Assembly: GCA_951799425.1 (NCBI GenBank)
Contig: OX637397.1
Span: 40,838,409-40,902,408, forward strand
Direction: 5' to 3'
From: Ilex aquifolium
Lineage: Eukaryota; Streptophyta; Magnoliopsida; Aquifoliales; Aquifoliaceae
Length of the DNA stretch: 64,000 bases
Below, one piece after another: positions 1 to 11,618 of the stretch (the stretch's first letter is position 1; every line of letters starts with the position of its first letter). The notes beneath the pieces are model-generated. The model saw nothing but the letters and a program-made list of their open reading frames with translations. It was not told the DNA's origin and searched no databases. Made by a program: the position numbers and the translations under genes.

Positions 1-744
1 AGAAACGGGGAAGATTCTGGATGGTATCCAATATTCATTACAGCTACTTAAACCCTACATTCATAGGCAACCCAAGTGAGAAAGACTTGTCAAGTAGTGG
101 AAACTTATCCATTACAAGGATCAACGACGGAAATCGGGATGCAAATTAAACATGCTGTTTGGAATCAACTTGGATTAAAATTCTCTTAAATTCATTTATT
201 AATCACATGACGCCAATTTATGATCAATTTCAAAGTTCTTTTAATAAACAAGTCAAACCCAGGTAATATTAATGGTTTGTTTATCTCATAACAATACATG
301 TAAAGCACACTTTTAAATAATACATTTGTGGAGGAGCCTAACTTGATTTTGAACATTATCTGAACTCGATTAGATGAGCCGACTCCAAGTTTGGTAAAAA
401 AAAAAAAGGAAAGAGCCAAACTCTTTGTTGTGATCCAAAATCAATTCTGAAACACTTTGTGACCGAACGAACAGAACATAAGAACTCTAGCATTCGATGC
501 GATTCGGTTGATTGACGCCATTCGTGGTGATAAAGGTCAGTTCAACAACGACAGATCCCTAAGGGGAAATCTCAACTGTTTTGAAATATATTGGACATCA
601 AGAAACTCATGACCCTGCAAAATTGGTTATGCCGACGAGTAACAATGGAGAAAAAATGTATTTAATTGGGTAGCCTTTACACAAGATCGTAATAAGAGAT
701 GTGATCTTACTTGTGAATGTAATGAAATTATCCGTGACTAGCCA
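1..744. other. Intergenic DNA, no gene seen
   Basis: AT-rich sequence. The short open frames here (for example 192-419 on the minus strand) have no recognisable motif, no compositional bias and no supporting splice signals. I see no RNA gene or repeat with clear boundaries. Confidence 0.6.
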
Positions 745-755
745 GTAGACTTTTT

Positions 756-993
756 TTTTGACTAAATGAAAAAGGACGGGAGTAAAGGAGAGCGGCCAAA
801 GATCAACTAGATAGACTCTCACTAGTGGGATCATGAGGTTCCTGACCGCGACCGTTACTCCTCTCAAGAACGAACTTAATTAGGCTAGCATAACGATTAA
901 CGACCGACCCCCAATATGGTGGACTCCAAGGTTCGAACCTTCAACCTTGAAAAATTTGACTGGTACCCCATTGGGCCACCCCATTCAATGATT
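756..993 (-). mobile_element. tRNA-derived SINE
   Basis: Read on the minus strand, the 5' part resembles a tRNA head. A box A-like GTGGCCCAATGGGG lies at 979-966 and the perfect box B core GGTTCGAACC at 939-930, spaced as in RNA polymerase III internal promoters. The copy ends in an A-run (T-run on plus, 751-759). It is flanked by an exact 11-bp direct repeat GTAGACTTTTT at 745-755 and 994-1004, a target-site duplication of the kind left by LINE-assisted insertion. The body is about 240 bp, a normal plant SINE size. It is not a functional tRNA gene, since no acceptor or anticodon stems close around the boxes. The family is not identified. Confidence 0.8.
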
Positions 994-1035
994 GTAGACT
1001 TTTTATTTAGCTTTTTGCTACTATGAATGGGAAAA

Positions 1036-1075
1036 GGCATCAAATATCAATTACAGGCTATGGATATTTGATGCC
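1036..1075. repeat. Perfect 13-bp inverted repeat (hairpin)
   Basis: GGCATCAAATATC (1036-1048) and its exact reverse complement GATATTTGATGCC (1063-1075) are separated by a 14-nt loop. It lies just outside the SINE duplication. It could be a tiny foldback element or chance; no function is implied. Confidence 0.6.
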
Positions 1076-1973
1076 CCAATAATTACCATTCACTCTTTTA
1101 ATTTACAATGAAGCTCGATCCATTTCTTTTTATTAGCTAAGAGAAATGAACACAAAGGCCCTGTGCATTTTCAAAAATCAAATATAGCATGCAATAATGT
1201 TATCCACATAGGAAACTAGCGATAATATCGGAGCATCAAATCTCTACGGCTTTTTGTGATGGAGAATATCTATCTGGGCGGAAAATTATAGTATCGATGT
1301 TGATACTTATAATTATAATTTTTTAACGTTAAATTATAATTTTTTAGAGTTCAAGTTAGAATATTGACTTGACAATCGTGTCGGGTGAAACATTTTCGTA
1401 TCGGGTGGAACAGGTTCATGATGAAAAATATTCCATTCATACCCCATTCATTTACATAAACAAGTCTAATTATCACACTCGTACACGACTCGTTTATTAG
1501 ACGGATTATCTAACACAATCCGTGTGTCACCCGCTAAATAAGAGAATCAGTTAGAGATTTCGAGTCCACACAAAAAATATCAACTCATCACAAATTACAC
1601 AAGTTTCAGTTGTCTATTATAACAATAAGTCATGACTCAGCAAAAAAGTCATGACAAAAAATAAACATTAAATTACTTCTAAATTTGAATGAGTCTAAAA
1701 AATAGGAGGTGTGAAATGAGGCAGAGACTGAAAGACTTAACTTTTTTTGGAATTTATAGAGCCACTGCTAACGGGTTAAACGAGTTAAAACGAGTTTATG
1801 GGTTAAACATGAAACAAGTTCATTTATTTCAAGAGTTTATCGGGTTAAGCTGTTAATCACCAAAATCCGTTAAGATTACACCAAAATCAGCTAAATCCGT
1901 GTTGAATACGTGTCGATTTCACATGTCGTGTCTAGGATTGCTAGAGCTATTAGAATATGATCCATCATACCCG
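1076..1973. other. Intergenic DNA, no gene seen
   Basis: AT-rich non-coding sequence. It includes short local duplications such as the repeated TTATAATTTTTTA near 1310-1345 and GGGTTAAAC/GAGTTAAAACGAG near 1775-1860. No ORF, RNA gene or element boundary could be supported. Confidence 0.5.
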
Positions 1974-2199
1974 TTATAATTTGGGATAATTACAATGACA
2001 CCCCTTCTTGTTTCTAACAATTTCACTGAACTCTTTGCTGTTTTTGAAATTACAATGAGCCCCATGTCAGAATTGTCGGCTGAATATGGTTAAGAAAAAT
2101 TTTATATTGTCTAATTTACCCTCACACTGTTTTGACTACTTCTCTTCAAAAATATTCATGTACAACCAAACAAAAAAAAACTTAAAACCCATATAAAAA

Positions 2200-2425
2200 G
2201 AGTAATGCTATTGGGACCTAATTTCCTGACCTAAAATACTGACCTAATGACGTGGCGAATGATATGGATTTACCACATCAGCAACTTCTCCGGCTAGACA
2301 ATCTTTTACCATTTTCCCTCATAACTCTCCCACATCCAATTCCACAGAAACCAAAAAAAATCAAAAGCCATCACTCTCCCTTTCCCCATGGGCGAAGATC
2401 TGCTTTCCCTTTACCATCACACCTT
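2200..2425 (+). repeat. MULE A left TIR
   Basis: Pairs with 6107-6326 in inverted orientation for about 220 bp at roughly 85-90% by eye. The outermost 18 bp match the MULE B terminus. The ORF read through it at 2252-2611 is a by-product of the TIR, since its mirror appears at 6274-6005 on the minus strand. Confidence 0.85.
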
Positions 2426-2680
2426 GTTTCGATCTCGAATCAAAACCAAAAAAGATTTTGCTTCTCATTTCGATCTCAAATCTTCATTTTCCCTCTCTCT
2501 CTTTTTCTTTTCCTCTATTTTATAAAAATCTGTCTTACCCATTTCGGATCACCCATTAAATCCCTCCCCTCCCCTTCTTTTTCAGTATTAGCCTCTTTGC
2601 TTAATTGTTGAATATGAAGAGGAAAAAGAAATCGACGTTTGATTGAGTTGAGATGGGTTTTTCTTGAATCCGAAAAGAGT

Positions 2681-2806
2681 TACTGGGTTTCGATTGCCCT
2701 TATTCATTCTCAGGAAGAAAGCTGAATCATTGATCCTGAATGGTTTTTCCTTAAATCAAAGCAGGGTTATTGGGTTTCAATTGTCCTTATTTAGTCTGAG
2801 GTGGGC
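2681..2806 (+). repeat. MULE A inner inverted arm, left
   Basis: Inverted match to 5453-5578, with the shared motif TGGGTTTCAATTGTCCTTAT in both copies. It shows that the subterminal regions of MULE A are homologous beyond the contiguous TIR. Confidence 0.75.
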
Positions 2807-3627
2807 GATGGCAGTGCTATGTAGTACGACACTTTGGCGGTAAAGATGGTGTGGGGGTATGAGTGTTGTTGCCATTTGGCTTCCTTGTATGTGCTTGTTT
2901 TGGAATACTTTGCAGCTAGACTTCGTCTACAAGTTGTTTGATGAATTGCCTCAAACAATTTTGTTTAAAATTTATTAGGTTCTGGTTAAGGAAAAGAGAG
3001 TCAATGCCGCACTTTGTCTAGTCTTGGGAGTAGTTGTTATTGGAGTGGGGTATGAGTGTTGTTGTTAATTGGATTGCTGGAGTGAAATTGTAATAGTTGG
3101 TGAAGCCTCTACTGTAGGAGTGGTTTCAAAATTGTATACATTTGTCATGTAAATACATTTAGTTTTATTTATGCAAAAATAATGAAAGGGAAATGATTAC
3201 TTTTGCCCTTTGATGAATGTGATGGCAATCTACAAGGTTTAGGAATTTTTCATTTTGCTTTGCACATTTGTTAAATCTATGTGAGTTAAAGAGTTTGAAT
3301 TCCAGCAAGGTTGCACACACATGTGCTGCCATGAAAATCCTATGTGATGCCTTAGACTTAAAATCTTGCATCCAATACAATCTGGAGACACGGCTGGCCA
3401 CAAAGCAAGCAATTACACTCAAGTAAACTCTTTTTTTCTAGTTCATTTTTTTATGAAGGAGAGGCAATAGAGATAATAAGACAGTTGAGTGCAGATAAGT
3501 CCAGCTAAGCAAAAATTCAGCGTGATTTTCCAGAAATTCAAAAGAAACCAGCTTACTTTGTAGATTCAATTAAAAACAAAACCTGCTGAAGCAACTCAAA
3601 TAAGAGTCCAACTCAAATAATAAGAAA

Positions 3628-3796
3628 CCAGCTACAGCATCTTCAGAACAGTAACGTGAATCTGTGCATTTGACAGCTTCAGACATATCATTGATCCAAA
3701 AAAAAAAAAACACAGCAGCCCATGGACCAGCTGCAGCATCTTCAGAACATTAACGTGAATCAGTGCATTGGATAGCTTCAGACATATCATTGATCA
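3628..3796. repeat. Tandem duplication of about 70 bp inside MULE A
   Basis: The copy at 3628-3698 and the copy at 3725-3796 share CAGCATCTTCAGAACA and CTTCAGACATATCATTGATC with a few substitutions. They are separated by an A-run. Confidence 0.75.
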
Positions 3797-4098
3797 TTAA
3801 AAACCAGATATTGTCATTACAAAACATTGCAGTTTAACCAAAAAACAAAACAAACTAAACTAATAACAATTTCACAAAAAAGCCAAAAGCACAACAATCT
3901 TCATTTTTAAAAAGATATTGTTGTTAACATCTTGGCATCTTGGCATCTTTTACCACCCCCAACAACTTGGCATCTTTTTCCATCATATGTCAACTACAAC
4001 TTCATCCTTCAAGACCTGCCAAAGGAAAAAGAAATAGTCAAGTAAAATAATAAAATCATGGCATTTCATTTTCAAGTCATTTTTCTAACTCACCAAAT

Positions 4099-4947
4099 TT
4101 ATTTGCCATTAGACGTTGGTGATGACGGTGTAGTTGGTAGTTCTTGAATATTTACTGGTTCTTTGGAGCTAGAACTAGGCATGGTGTCCATAACATATCC
4201 ACCATTCCAACCTTGATATTGGTTATGCTAAATAAGTGAAAAAAAAGACCATTAACAACACATTATGTTATAGCACGAGAATAACTTCGGATACTATGGT
4301 AGATTGCTTACCATGAAATGGTTTTCATCGAAAGCATGATTTGCTATATTTTCTATCCCATGTGCTTGATTTGGATGACCTCTTTGAGTGACACCCCACA
4401 GTAAGGCCAAATTATTCTGTGTCATAAATAATATACACCAACTTAATAAACAACTTAACACACGAAATCAATAGAACAATAACAAAAGTCATTTTCATTA
4501 ACTTACGTTACAAAAGTGCAATGTAGGGTACTGACTATCACTGATACCGACATTAGTAACTTGTGTACTTTGCGAATCCTACATTTGTTTAGGGCTATAT
4601 ATTAGGACCAGTAGTTACAGTAACAATTAGTTTGAAGTATGAACACAACCAATATTTTAAAAACCAACTAGCTTATACCGTGATAATAATACTCTCTTGT
4701 GTCCCACTTACATCAACAACTTCTCTATTGGATGGACCATCAACATAACTAACGACATCACTTCCAACCACTGGGGAATCCTACAAGACATAAAGAATAA
4801 TTAGGAAATATTGTAACCATAAATTTATTATTTCACATACACATTATCCATTAACTAGGCATGGTGTCCATATTTACTACATTATCCATTTCAATCCCAA
4901 CATTTTCTTCATTCGCTTGTATAGTACTTGAAGATTCTCTTTCCATC
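4099..4947 (-). pseudogene. Truncated FAR1/MULE transposase gene (centre deleted)
   Basis: Read on the minus strand. An exon start after acceptor TAG at 4948-4950 encodes a peptide matching the start of exon 2 of the MULE B transposase (acidic, EMDN.VN motif), but it stops after about 33 codons near 4853. Four further exons then match MULE B exons 3-6 in order: about 4783-4680 (motif VDGPSN), about 4580-4507 (SDSQYP), about 4420-4310 (ALLWGVTQRG) and about 4228-4099 (HNQYQ, ending in TAA). All keep GT/AG borders and open frames. The FAR1 DNA-binding domain, the DDE core and the SWIM finger are absent, so no transposase can be made. The deletion junction carries a copied 20-nt patch (see findings). 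Intact splice sites suggest the deletion is not ancient. Confidence 0.85.
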
Positions 4948-5452
4948 CTATCAAACACCAATAAAGCTGAACAAAAAAAAAAAAAAAAAATTGGAACATG
5001 TCATTGGTTTAAAGTAACCAGCAAAAGAAGAGGATACAAAAAAAATATTGGTTTAATTAACAATAAGGTTACAACATAATTATAATGATGATGATACAAC
5101 TAATAATAGTGCAAGACCCAAAAGTTTGCTATTTCACATTTATTCATGCCTCCACAAAAAAAAAAACTTGACTGCATACATAGCTTCAGTTGAAAGGGAA
5201 AAAAAAAATCATCGAATCACGACATTTCGTACATTTATGTGCATTTTTTGGACTGAGTTCTAGTGCAATAGGATAAAACCCATTGTATTATTTTTTATGC
5301 TTGTATCTCTCATAGGTTTTTTTTTTTTTTTTTGAAAAAGAAACATTTTATAGATTGAACCCAAGAATTACAAGAATCAAAAAATTACATGAGAAAGAAT
5401 CAAAATACAAATTTACACTTGCTTGGCTTTAATCCTTCAAAATATTTTGAAG

Positions 5453-5578
5453 GCACCCACCTCAGACTGAATAAGGACAATTGAAACCCAATAACCCAGC
5501 TCTAATTTAAGGAAAAATCATTCAGGATCAATGATTCAACTTTTTTCCTCAAAATGAATGAGGGCAATCGAAACCCAT
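5453..5578 (-). repeat. MULE A inner inverted arm, right
   Basis: Reverse complement of 2681-2806 with scattered substitutions and small indels. It lies between the decayed gene and the right TIR. Confidence 0.75.
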
Positions 5579-6106
5579 TAAACCCTCTACAAGTTGTTTT
5601 GGAATACTTTGAAGGCAGCTACTGCGAAAAATTGTTTCACACAGAATATCTTGACTTTAATTCACCAGCATTCTGCGAAAAATTCACACAGAAAAATTGT
5701 TTTGCAGAATGCTAGTGAAATAATTTTTCTTTTACACTACCTTGTTACACCAATATCTTGCTCCTGCCTTCAAATTGTTTCACACAAAAATTTTGTCGAG
5801 CAGTTTGAAAACCATTTTTATCATACCTCTGCAAGAATAATATAGAGCACCCACTAAATAAATAAACAAGGGGGAGGGAAAGAGAGAGAGAGAGATACGG
5901 GTGCAAGATATTACTCGGCACCAGCTAGTGTTTATTGGGTTCCGGCAACGACGACGATGATGTAGAGGAAGGGGGAGAGATGATTAACGTTCACCACCGA
6001 GTGTTTATTGGTGGGTTATCAACTTTGATTTCGCCAAAAGAGAGATGTAGACGGAAGAGACAAAGTTGCTGGAGAAGTAACAGAAGGAAGATGCAAAGTT
6101 GCCTGT

Positions 6107-6326
6107 GATGGTAAAGGGAAAGGCAAATCTTCGCCCATGGGAAAAGAGAAAGTGATGGCTTTTGATTTTTTTTGGTTTCTGTGGAATTGGATGTGGGAGA
6201 GTTATGCGGGAAAATGGTAAATGATTGTCTAGCTGGAGAAGTTGCTGATGTGGCAAGTCCACATCATTTGCCACATCATTAGGTCAGTATTTTAGGTCAG
6301 TATTTTAGGTCCCAATAACATTACTC
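6107..6326 (-). repeat. MULE A right TIR
   Basis: Inverted copy of 2200-2425. It contains a direct duplication of AGGTCAGTATTTT near its outer end (6281-6305) that the left TIR lacks. It ends at 6326, directly before the TSD ATATAAAAA. Confidence 0.85.
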
Positions 6327-6336
6327 ATATAAAAAT

Positions 6337-6562
6337 GAGTAATGCTATTGGGACATAGAAAGAGGACATAAAATAGGGACTTAATGATATGGCATCTGAC
6401 TTGGATTTGCCACGTCATTAAAATTTCTCCAACTAGTTTAATCATATTTTAACTCTTCTTTATCTCACTCTCTTGGTCTTCCACTTTACTTGGTCTCTTC
6501 TTGCCTCAGATCTTGCCCAACTAACGATCTGTGAGTGAAAAATCAGCCGGATCATCATTGTC
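6337..6562 (+). repeat. MULE B left TIR
   Basis: 226 bp inverted against 12175-12400. The outer GAGTAATGCTATTGGGAC is shared with MULE A. As in other MULEs the TIR probably carries promoter sequence for the gene that starts 152 bp inside it; this is inference. Confidence 0.9.
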
Positions 6563-6713
6563 TTCTCGTCTTCTTCCAGCCAGCAACGGAGCCCTTTCTC
6601 CATTGAAGACACTCTTCGGCTTAGCACTCAAGGAACCCAATCAACACCAATATAACGTCTTTGGCGACCCATTCCATTCGACTCTCCAATTACTTCATCT
6701 AGTATCACGTCAA

Positions 6714-9700
6714 ATGGCCAAAAACAGTGAACCTGTAGTGATCGAGATAGATGCCGAAAACCAGGTCGCCATGAACCCAACCAACACCGTCTACGGTAAA
6801 TTCTCAATTCTCTCAAATCTCGGATTTAAAACATAAGAATACACTGATGATCCACTTTATTTTTCGTATTGGGTGCTAGTATTTTTAGCGGTTTAGCCCC
6901 GTGACATTTCTTTATTCTTGTAGCTTGCTTTCACAGATGCATTGGTATTCATGTTACTTTGTTGTCCTTTCCAATTTAGGTTATCCTCCAGTTTTTGGCA
7001 TCTAATTGTATCAATTATGTGGCACTGTGATTTGCTAGATATGCCTGCTGTGACACAATTGGAAAAAGATGCGAAATATGAGGTGGTATATGTTGGAGAT
7101 TGAGATTAAACCAATCTATAGCATTAGTTATTATTTTATTATTAAACTTTTAGAATAATTTTTATTATTTAGAAGTCTTTGACTTATGAGAGTTTTTTAG
7201 AAACTATGAAGACTTCTTAGTCTTGTTGAAGTTATTTGGCGGTGAATCACTTTTGTTAGATTAGATATATGATTAGTTTATTATTTCCATTAGGAGTCAT
7301 GTTAAGAATTATTTTATGTTAGTATTGTTTTATGTCTTTTAAGTGTTGGATTGTAGTGGCAGAACATTAGCTCCTTCAATAGATTTTTTTTTTCTTTGCC
7401 GCAAGTTTCATGCAAGTGTGTGGTGCATTCTTGAACTCTTGATTTCCTATTTCTTGCAATCGTGTGTGTGAGATTCATCTCTAAAGTAGTATTTTATTTT
7501 ATATGTTATAGTGATAGAAGGAGAATCTTCTAGTAGCTCTTCACATATGGAGATGATTGAAGAAAATGAAGGGGCTGAAATGGATAACATAGTGAATGTA
7601 GAGGAAAAAGCAGAAGAGCCCACGGTTGGGATGATGTTTAACAATTATGATGAGTTGGTTGATTATTACATAAACTATGGTAAGCAGTTGGGGTTCCCAG
7701 TTAAAATAAGATCGTCAATTAAAGGAGATGACGGAAAGTTGAAATATGTGACAGTTGCATGTTCTCGATCAGGCAAGTCGCGAAGCACTTCAAACAATCC
7801 TTTTAAGCCGCATCCAAGCATAAAAACGGATTGCAAGGCTAAGCTTACAGCAATTTTATGTCCTGATGGGAGATGGCGAGTGAGCACCATTGTACTCGAC
7901 CATAATCATGGGTTAAGTCCGAGCAAAGCTCGATTCTTTCGATGCAATCGAGTCATGAGACCACAGGTAAAAAGGAAGCTTGAATTAAATGATAGGGCTG
8001 GGATCAGAATAAACAAAAATTATAATTCGTTTGTTGTTGAGGCAGGGGGGTATGAGAATATGTCATTTCTGGAGAAAGATTGTAGAAATTACATTGAAAA
8101 AGTAAGACGGTTACGACTTGGGGAAGGAGATGCTACAGCAATACAAAACTATTTTTTAAAGATGCAAGGCCAAAATGCGAACTTTTTTTACACAATGGAT
8201 TTAGATGACGAGGGTCGCCTGAGAAATGTTTTTTGGGCAGATGCGAGGAGTAGGGCAGCATATGAGGAATTTGGTGATGTTATTACATTTGATACAACGT
8301 ACTTAACAAATAAGTATGACATGCCATTTGCTCCCTTTGTAGGGGTGAATCATCATGGGCAGTCAACTTTGCTTGGTTGTGGGTTGATATCTAATGAGGA
8401 CACAGATACATTTACTTGGTTATTTCGATCTTGGCTTTCATGCATGTCTTCAAAAGCTCCAAATGCAATTATTACTGACCAAGACAAAGCTATGCAAAAA
8501 GCAATTGAGATTATCTTTCCTAATGCTAGACATCGATGGTGTTTGTGGCATATAATGAAGAAGCTGCCTGAAAAGTTGAAAGGTTATAAGCAATATGAAT
8601 CAATCAAGTTTTCCTTGCAAAGTGTTGTTTATAATTCCTTGACTCATTTTGAATTTGAAGATCATTGGAATGAGATGATTGAGAAATATAAATTGCATAA
8701 TAATGATTGGTTGAATGGGTTGTACAATGAGAGACATCGATGGGTACCGAGCTTTGTGAAAGATAGTTTTTGGGCAGGAATGTCTACCACCCAACGAAGT
8801 GAAAGCATGCATTCATTTTTTGACGGGTTTGTCAACTCTAAGACTACCTTAAAGCAATTTGTGGAACAGTATGAGAATGCACTGAAAAGTAAGGTAGAAA
8901 AGGAGAACCATGAAGATTGTAGGTCGTCTTCTTCACAGGTCCCCTGTGTAAGCCTTTATGACATGGAGAAACAAGTTCAACATATGTACACTATCTCAAA
9001 GTTTAAAGAATTTCAAAATGAATTGACAGGGAAGATGTACTGTGATTTGATTTCAGTTAAAGTGGATGGTGCAATCTCTGAGTACAATGTGTCAGAGGAT
9101 ATTGTTATTGAAGACAAAAAGAAGAGCATAAATTTTAAGGTTTGGTTCCAAGAAAATGATTGTGACGTGAAGTGCAATTGTCGCATGTTTGAGTTTAGAG
9201 GAATATTGTGCAGGCATGCCATAGCAGTATTAATTCGAAATAAGATTTTCTTGCTTCCAGAGAAATACATCATGCGGAGATGGAGGAAGGATGTGAAAAG
9301 ATGCCACACAAAAGTTAAAATTAGTTATGATATTTGGAGTGTTACACCTGAAGCAGTACGATATGATAAGATGTGTAATGCTTTTAGTGACATTGCAGAT
9401 TTGGCGGCAGAATCTGAAGAAAAGTGTAAGGAGGTGATGAACTTCATACATATATTAAAGGAGAACCTACAAAAAAATGGAGGTGCTAGTGGAATTAATC
9501 AATCAACACCAAACTTGATTATTGGTAGGAATTCTGGTTGTATTGCTAATGTTATATCCAAGGAGGCACAGAGCATACTCACTCCAGTAGCAGTTCGAAG
9601 CAAAGGTCGTCCACCATTCAAAAGGAAGCAGTCTAAAATGGAACAAATTGTTAGGAAAAAAAATGAAAAGAAAAAAAGGATGATAACTCATGGACATCTT

Positions 9701-10450
9701 AGCAATGAAGAAAGAGAGAAAAAGGTACAGATAAGTTGTGTATGCTAAATTTTTTTTGTCATATTTATTAAATGTTTCCAATATTTTTGTATTTTTTAGG
9801 AATGTGAAATGACAGAAGACAGTGCCATTGGTCATATTGATGGTCCACCTACTAGTAAAATTGATGTAATTGGAACGCAAAAGAGCATTGTGGTGAGGGT
9901 ATGACTTGAATGTTATAATCTCCTATTTTATACAACATTGCTTGAGTACAAATTGAAAGTTCATAGTTATTGAAATTCTTGTACTGTTTTTAACTCTAAA
10001 CAATTGTAGGATTCACAAATCTCACGAAGTACTAATGTTTGTGTGGGGGATGGACAATACCCTCAATTGGATCCTATATTGCCCTTTAGTAATGTGAGTC
10101 ATGAAAAATTTACTTATTAACACTCTATTAACATTTTGGGTTATATTATTTATTAAGTTGTGTATGTTTTATGACAGACAAATATGGCCTTATTGTGGGG
10201 GGTCACTCAAAGAGGTAATCCAAACCAATCATATGGAGGATATGCAATGGAAAACATAACTCATCCAAATTTTCTTGAAAATAATATCTGGGTAAGTATT
10301 TTATGTTTTGTTCAAAAGTTGTACTTGTATTTTTGATGTTCAACTTATGGTTTTTATTTTTTGATTACTTAGAATAAGCAATATCAAGTTTCCAATGGTA
10401 AATATGGTATTCAAGATTTACCTACTTCTAGCTTCAGTAAAGAGAAATAG
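6714..10450 (+). CDS. FAR1/FHY3-like MULE transposase, six exons, 889 aa
   Basis: Exons by GT/AG borders: 6714-6795, 7512-9724, 9800-9898, 10010-10093, 10178-10291 and 10373-10450. The frame is kept across every junction (2670 nt including TAG). The protein has an acidic Ser-rich start, a FAR1-type DNA-binding region (about residues 69-165, ending in a DHNHGLSP-like motif) and a MULE transposase core. In that core Asp288 (FDTTY), Asp350 (ITDQD) and Glu458 (TQRSES) fit the DDE triad. A CHH-like RHRWCLWH follows the second Asp, and a SWIM zinc finger C582-x-C...C-x-H596 follows the core. A basic Lys/Arg stretch near 727-752 is a likely NLS. The family cuts and pastes its own element by binding the TIRs; domesticated relatives FAR1 and FHY3 are light-signalling transcription factors. 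I call it a transposase because it lies inside intact TIRs with a TSD. Exon 1 is the least certain part; its GTAAAT donor joins in frame. Confidence 0.88.
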
Positions 10451-10820
10451 TTGAGATGCTTGGCCAAACAAATAGCATGTAAGCATGACCATGTACTTTT
10501 TAAAGTGTTAAGTACAACTTTTTATTTTTTAATTTTGACTTTTATTTGATTGAATAATTTTTGTATGACAGGTCTAGAAAGGAGAAGATTGTATGAAATC
10601 ATGCAATTGAAGTAATGCATGTGCTTGCCCATCCAATGGTCTATAATGTTGTCACAGAAGTTAAAGAAGTGGGCTGAAAAGTGCTTATATAAGACTAGTG
10701 TTGTTTGGTTTTTTTTATAATACTTGGTTGAGATTAGTGATTGTTATTCTTCTTTACTGCCTTGTCTCCATATGGTTTGGTTATCTGCCTTTGGGCAGAA
10801 AATATTTTTCTCCCAAAAGT

Positions 10821-11009
10821 TTTGTATCGTTTTTATGGAAGTACAAACCAAATGAATCCAAGTAGATTAATATTATTTTTCTTCCTAAATTTTGTATCGT
10901 TGTTATGGAAGTACAAACCAAATGAATTCAAGTAGATTTATATTATTTTTTTCCCTAAAGTTTTGTATCGTTGTTATGGAAGTGCAAACCAAATGAATCC
11001 AAGTAGATT
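10821..11009 (+). repeat. 70-bp tandem repeat in MULE B 3' region
   Basis: Units begin at 10821, 10891 and 10962 with TTTGTATCGTT and include GGAAGTACAAACCAAATGAA. The third unit is partial. It lies downstream of the transposase stop codon, in the 3' untranslated or subterminal region. Confidence 0.85.
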
Positions 11010-11618
11010 AATCTGTCAATGGCTTGTTTGATTGCTAGGCAATCAGTGGCATGTCAACCTGAGTGCACAGTGCTCACTCTAATGTACTTCTATTGCCGAC
11101 ATTTGTCGTGGAATGATATAGGTGACAAACCAGGCCATTCCCTTAAGCACCTTTAACAGGTTCCCATCTTGTCTCTAAACAAAGTGCTTATTCAAAGTCA
11201 AGTGGATCATACATATTACAAGTTCAGACATGAAAAATAAAATAAAGTAATTTTCAAAAGCCAGTAGCAACCTGATTGTTTTCACATGTATATATCTGAA
11301 TTGTTCTCAATTATTACCAGTAGTATAATTCTGTAAAGCTGATTGCACACAAATTTGAACGGCAAAAAATTTCAAATCAATTAACTCAAATCCAAGGACT
11401 ACACACAACCATTTTCAAGCAAAACAAGTGAAGTTTTCAAGCACTGACATATTTTCACCATTTTAAAATACTGGTACAATTTAACCCAAAAAAAATCTTG
11501 GCATATAAAAAAGCTTTGTTTTTCTTCACCGAATGGGGTATAAAAATGATGTATAAAAATGCTACTCTCTATTTCACCGAATGATGTACAAAAATGCTTT
11601 GTTTTTCCTCATTGAAGT
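11010..11618. other. MULE B interior without a supported gene
   Basis: Non-coding spacer between the transposase 3' region and the convergent captured ORF. No further repeat or RNA gene was found. Confidence 0.5.

Larger units (their letters stand above)
2200..6326 (-). mobile_element. MULE A: internally deleted FAR1-type MULE, gene on minus strand
   Basis: The ends are GAGTAATGCTATTGGGACC (left, 2200) and the reverse complement of GAGTAATGTTATTGGGACC (right, ending 6326). Perfect 9-bp TSDs ATATAAAAA lie at 2191-2199 and 6327-6335. The TIRs run about 220 bp (2200-2425 against 6326-6107) and the arms stay homologous further in (2681-2806 against 5578-5453). The interior holds the first and last coding exons of the same transposase gene that is intact in neighbour MULE B, but on the opposite strand and without the central exon. 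The element is therefore probably non-autonomous and mobilised in trans. Confidence 0.85.

Noticed and set aside
905..985. Possible functional tRNA gene on the minus strand (GGTTCGAACC core)
   Set aside because: Only the internal promoter boxes are tRNA-like. No acceptor, D or anticodon stems close, and the region lies within a SINE bounded by a TSD and an A-tail.
2252..2611. 119-codon ORF as a gene
   Set aside because: It is a translation of the MULE A left TIR. The mirror ORF appears at 6274-6005 in the right TIR, and composition is Pro/Leu/Phe-rich low complexity.
6714..10450. Treating the FAR1-like gene as a domesticated host transcription factor
   Set aside because: It lies inside near-identical 226-bp TIRs with a perfect 9-bp TSD, and a deleted sister copy lies next to it in another element, so a mobile origin is the simpler reading.
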